64,000 nucleotides of DNA from Phyllostachys edulis (Eukaryota > Streptophyta > Magnoliopsida > Poales > Poaceae), in the NCBI GenBank assembly GCA_036346405.1, contig CM070546.1:96755788-96819787 (forward strand), read 5' to 3'. Positions 60,643 through 64,000 of this stretch are shown piece by piece. A model generated the notes under the pieces. It was given only the letters and a program-made list of their open reading frames with translations. It did not search any database and had not been told where the DNA came from. Positions within the stretch are counted from its first letter, which is position 1; every line of letters begins with the position of its first letter. Both the position numbers and the translations under genes were made by a program.

Positions 60643-60701
60643 CTTAATTAATTGTTGTTTTGAAATGGCGTCAAAATCTGGCTCTCCGAAGTCGTCGAAA
60701 T
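60643..60701 (-). other. Candidate acidic mini-exon in solo LTR E
   Basis: After CGTATAG the minus-strand frame reads (D) F D D F G E P D F D A I S K Q Q L I K. The donor is degenerate (AAGCAATG where CAAGGCAAGT is expected). Distance to the terminal exon is about 1.22 kb. Confidence 0.45.
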
Positions 60702-62356
60702 CTATACGCGAAAATAAGCCAAATTAAAAAATTCAAATAAACACCAAATTAAATAATTTAGGTTATGGGAGATAGATATTGAATTTAGATAAATTTATAA
60801 ATTTGAATCACTGGAGTCGGAGCTCGAACGAAGCAGAACGGACTCTCGAAAAATTGAATTTCACATGAAATGATGGAAATGGAATTTCTGAAGAAAAATC
60901 CCTTTATTGCGTCAGCATGACGTGAGGGAGTGAATTTGATTTTCGGTCGAATTATTTTTCTTAAAGAAAATCGGAATGAGTCAACGACAGGTGGGCCCTA
61001 GTCCATGGACCAAGTCCACTGGATTGCACCTTGGTCCACGGTGGACTAGGCGCATGGGGTTGTGTTGCTTGCCACACAAGCATCCATGCGGGCTGCCACG
61101 CGGGCACTCGCACTGAGGTGGCGTTGATGCGGCACCACAGTGGCGGACAGGTGGCGGTGGTGCACGGGAACTGGTGGTCGCCAGCAAATGGCGAGGCGAC
61201 GGAGGACGACGAGGGGTGCAAAAGAGAGAGGACGCGATGGGGAGTGCGGCACGCATAGTGTCGTCACCTAGGCATGTGGCGATGATTGGCGGTGAGGAGA
61301 GAGGCGGCGATGGCGCTCCGATGGTGCTCTAGTGAAGGCGACGCTAGCACGCCATAGAACGCGGCTCGGTGGAGCCGAAGGTGGTGATGAAGAAGGCAGA
61401 GCTCCATGGGCACCGACACAATTGACAGTGGAGGCGCTTGCGACTGGCACCGAGGAAATGTGGATTTCGGCGATAGGAAAGGGAGAGGGGAGGTGAGCTT
61501 CGGCTGGATGGATGAGTGGGATGAGGGGGCACCTCATGCTCCCTTTTATAGGGCAAGGGGAGGCCGGAGGGGGAAGATCGACGGGTGGCCATAACTCGCC
61601 AGAACGGTGGTGGCGCAAATGTGGTTCAAGGAGATTTAAGGGGATGGTAACGGTCAGAATGAGGTGTGGGGTGGTGGGGGTGTGAATGACATCAATTGTG
61701 TGCGAAAAGAGGATGAAACAGCCGACATTGAGGAGCTTGCGGGCGCACGGCAATTGCGACGGATGGAGGTTGAAGAAAGGGGAGGAAGGAGATGACCCCG
61801 ACAGGCGGGCCCAGGTGGCAGTGAGAGAGAAGAGAGGGAGAGGCGAGGCATGCTGAGCACGCAGGCAGGAGAAGTGGGTTGCGTGGGCCAGAGCAGAGAG
61901 AAAGAAAGGAAAGGAGAAGGAAAGCGGGCTGGGTTGAAAAAAGAGAAAATGGGCTGACAGAAAAGGAATTCGGCGAGAGAGAATTCCAGATTTTTGAAGC
62001 TTTTCCGAATTTCAGAAATACAAGAAAACCAAAAAGGCTTTTAGAAAATAGTAAATCGAGTTAAAAAATTATGTAAAAATTTACAAAAATTCTATGAATT
62101 ATTTTGAACTTAATAAAATTATTTTCAATTTAAAGTTGGCTTTTAATTTTGCACATAAATTATTTTAATTTCCTAGAAAATAGGAAAAACTTTTAAATTC
62201 CAAGAAATTTAAGAAATAAATTTAAATTTTATTTTAACTTTAAATCCAAGAAAATCCCAAAAACTCAACAAATTTTCTTTTTGACTTTAAAATCCGGGAA
62301 ATTTAAGAAAAGCAAGAAAACTCTTTTAAACCTCAGAAAATCCAATAAAATAATAA

Positions 62357-62424
62357 CTAGTATGTAAACACGACAGAACTTTAGGATGTTATAGTAATCA
62401 TCTAGTATGTAAACACGACAGAAC
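62357..62424. repeat. 23-bp direct repeat across the end of solo LTR E
   Basis: The 23-bp stretch at 62357-62379 (CTAGTATGTAAACACGAC...) recurs identically at 62402-62424. The first copy is inside E and the second in the flanking element B LTR, with the E terminus and TSD between them. Confidence 0.85.
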
Positions 62425-62550
62425 ACATCTCTGTATTCCTAGCCTACTTTGTCTGCTTTCCCCATCTCGTTCTTCCTCCCAGTCTTCGATTCCTTCCCTC
62501 TCCCCGCTAGTTTATCTGCTAAATCCTACCCTACCTAGCGGAACGTAACA
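62399..62550 (+). mobile_element. Right part of element B's 3' LTR
   Basis: This continues from 19023 after the second GTAAT. It runs through pyrimidine-rich sequence to CCTAGCGGAACGTAACA, a plausible LTR end near 62550. The paired 5' LTR was not found. Confidence 0.5.
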
Positions 62551-62634
62551 CGATTGTGAGGACAGAGTAGCGCTAACAATGCGAGGGGACGTCGTGGAAA
62601 GAAATTCTATGAGAGGGCCTCTACCTGTCGAGAA

Positions 62635-62992
62635 TTTTTTTTTATTAATTAACCTTTTTTTGAATTTTATTTTAAAGTTAACCTCCGGCGCACTTTATTT
62701 CCAATTCTGACCATTTTGGTCACGACACCACCCGTGGCGTGACAAAATAACACTGTCACGCTAGCCCATTTCTGGTCAAACTCTTGTCACACCACTGGAA
62801 GTGGCGTGACAGTGTTATTTGGTCACGTCACAACCAGTGGTGTGACAAAATGTGCTATTTTGGGGACTTATCCTGGGATGTGACAGTGTTGTTTTGTCAC
62901 GTGGTGGTGGCCAAAGGGGTTAGAATTGAAAATAAAGTGCGTCGGTGGTTAACTTTAAAATAAAATTCAAAAAAGGTTAATTAATAAAAAAG
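62635..62992. mobile_element. Inverted-repeat (foldback/MITE-like) element
   Basis: Arms of about 75-80 bp, at about 62637-62718 and 62914-62991, are near-perfect inverted copies (TTATTAATTAACC... and ...GGTTAATTAATAA). The middle holds smaller palindromes built on TGTCACACCACTGG and GTGGCGTGACA. The transcript would fold into one long hairpin. No TSD was settled and no coding is present. Confidence 0.75.
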
Positions 62993-63529
62993 TGGACGTG
63001 GGGGTGAAGGGGAGGGAGCGGTGGTTCGCCAGCGAGGTGGTGGCACACACATGGCCACATGCACGTCGGATCTTTGATCCAACACAAATTTAGATTTTTG
63101 TTTTTGAATTGGTTGAGTGACGTGTATACGCTGCATAAAAAAGAACCCTTTGATCCGCGAGAAAAGAAAGGAAACGCGCACTTCCTCCCCGAGAAGATGA
63201 AAGAAAGTTCCTTTTTCTGAGACGAAAGAAAGACGGTTCCGCAAAAAAGAAACGAGGAAGGCAGACAAGCACACTACTCCCGTAGCAGAGGGCACGCTTG
63301 CTTGCTTGTCAATGGGCGCAACGACTATCTTTGACGCGCGCGCATACTTTCGGCCCAGCACATGTTAAGCCTCGTGGCGCCGGAACGTGCAAAACCGCTC
63401 GCTACCACGCTGCTTGCACCGGTCTGCGCGCCTCCACAAAGAGCTCGCGGCAACGGAAACCCGAATAAACAACGAGACATCTAGCTTTAATTTACCGAGA
63501 GGTACTTCCCGTTCTAGGGCAGGTGTCCA
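62993..63529. other. Upstream region of the peroxidase gene
   Basis: No gene or clear repeat was seen; short GC-rich and purine-rich stretches are present. It probably belongs to the distal promoter. Confidence 0.4.
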
Positions 63530-63570
63530 GGTCAACTTGTAGATAGCGCGGTCAACTTGTAGATAGCGCG
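63530..63570. promoter_or_regulatory. Tandem 20-bp duplication carrying two W-box cores
   Basis: GTCAACTTGTAGATAGCGCG occurs twice in perfect tandem (63531-63550 and 63551-63570). Each copy, with the preceding G, gives GGTCAA, the complement of the WRKY-binding W box TTGACC (63530-63535 and 63550-63555). It lies about 190-230 bp upstream of the peroxidase ATG. Confidence 0.7.
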
Positions 63571-63639
63571 CCTTGCTCCTCTCCTCTCGACACACTAACC
63601 AGTGTAGGCTAGTTAGTTCATCTCGAGATCGTTCTACGT

Positions 63640-63648
63640 ACATAAATA
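63640..63648 (+). promoter_or_regulatory. Candidate TATA box of the peroxidase gene
   Basis: ACATAAATA about 115 bp before the ATG would give a 5' UTR of roughly 80-90 nt. Confidence 0.45.
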
Positions 63649-63759
63649 ACCGGCCACCATCCACTAATCCTATCTACTCGGTGTCCTTTGCTCTACTTAC
63701 ACACACATATTTCACTGCGGGCCCTTATAGAACCCCAAGATCGAGAAAGAATACCGGAG

Positions 63760-64000
63760 ATGAGCAGAGCACGTAGCGTTCATCGGTTTCCTGTTCCTCT
63801 CATTCTGGTGACATGGACCCTCGTCGTCTTCTTCTCCATCGCGGCGTCTGAAGCGCGGCTGGAGGTCGGGTTCTACAGCTACACTTGTCCGAGGGCGGAG
63901 GAGCTCATCCGCGACGTCGTCCACGCCGCCATCCGCCGAGACCCCGGCAATGGCCCGGGCCTCGTGCGCCTCTTCTTCCACGACTGCTTCGTCAGGGTTA
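63760..64000 (+). CDS. Class III (secretory) peroxidase, first exon, cut by the window end
   Basis: The frame starts at ATG 63760 and is open for 80 codons to the window end. A signal peptide is evident at residues 1-32: basic MSRARSVHR, a hydrophobic core FPVPLILVTWTLVVFF, then AASEA before the cleavage region. The mature start RLEVGFYSYTCPRAEELIRD has the conserved first disulfide Cys in YTCPRAE. GLVRLFFHDCFVRV carries the distal catalytic Arg and His and the Ca-binding Asp of HDCFV. Family enzymes use hydrogen peroxide to oxidise phenolics in the cell wall or vacuole, acting in lignification and defence. The usual length is about 320-350 residues, so three quarters lie beyond 64000. Confidence 0.95.
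   Translation, partial: MSRARSVHRFPVPLILVTWTLVVFFSIAASEARLEVGFYSYTCPRAEELIRDVVHAAIRRDPGNGPGLVRLFFHDCFVRV

Larger units (their letters stand above)
19024..62393 (-). mobile_element. Solo LTR E (minus strand), split by the 40-kb element C
   Basis: E consists of 19024-19213 plus 59337-62393, about 3.2 kb in all. Left end on the plus strand is TGTCTGGGAG and right end GGATGTTATA, the reverse of the TGTAACATCC-type LTR start. The flanking 5-bp TSD is GTAAT (19019-19023 and 62394-62398). A minus-strand TATA box (TATAAAAGGG, 61550-61541) lies upstream of a GC-rich block. Exon candidates of the LTR split ORF lie at 60701-60643 and 59424-59384. All other insertions between 19214 and 59336 happened after E landed. 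Confidence 0.8.

Noticed and set aside
60961..61753. Several GC-rich minus-strand frames
   Set aside because: They are part of solo LTR E; multiple overlapping frames reflect composition.
63712..63981. Minus-strand frame over the peroxidase exon
   Set aside because: It is an antisense shadow of the peroxidase signal peptide and N-terminus.

Overview
This window looks like nuclear DNA of a grass (Poaceae). A rice-like genome is plausible, but I cannot name the species. The evidence is spliced plant genes with canonical GT-AG introns, a class III peroxidase, a CACTA transposon, plant chromoviruses, a Sirevirus-like copia element and a BARE/RIRE1-type LTR that opens TGTTGGAAATATGCCC. Only two host genes are visible. 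An 8-exon gene for a multi-pass membrane protein lies at 2409-4460 on the minus strand; its 302 codons were rebuilt exon by exon. The first exon of a secreted class III peroxidase starts at 63760 on the plus strand and runs off the window.

Almost everything between them (about 6.1-62.55 kb) is a nested stack of transposons whose order can be read from target-site duplications (TSDs). On the left, a broken gypsy gag (about 6890-15084) is split by a solo LTR (8373-14721, TSD ATGGG), which is itself split by a CACTA element (12779-14201, TSD AAA). Next comes a decayed chromovirus pol (about 15461-18930) whose 3' LTR is cut at 19023 and resumes at 62399. The cut is solo LTR E (19024-62393, minus, TSD GTAAT). 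E is split by element C (19214-59331, minus, TSD AAGTA), which carries gag but no pol. C is split by a complete gypsy element F (20719-38794, TSD CATGA), which holds a solo LTR (23750-27110, TSD TTGAT). The 5' LTR of C also took in a short solo LTR (39407-40338, TSD CCCAT), a minus solo LTR (41046-44260, TSD CTTAC) and copia element D (44592-56267), which holds another solo LTR (50300-51866).

No transposon gene looks intact: each has stops, frameshifts or lost catalytic residues. The most interesting signal is in the long gypsy-type LTRs (3-5 kb). At least five families share a hidden split reading frame: an acidic mini-exon ending in a CAAG|GCAAGT-type donor, an intron of about 1.2-1.28 kb, a GAGTAC/GTACTC inverted repeat, and a short acidic terminal exon read in the same phase. 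Phase and intron length agree in divergent LTRs on both strands, which suggests an LTR-encoded spliced protein.

The two host genes share no visible pathway. The transposon elements are related only by insertion order.
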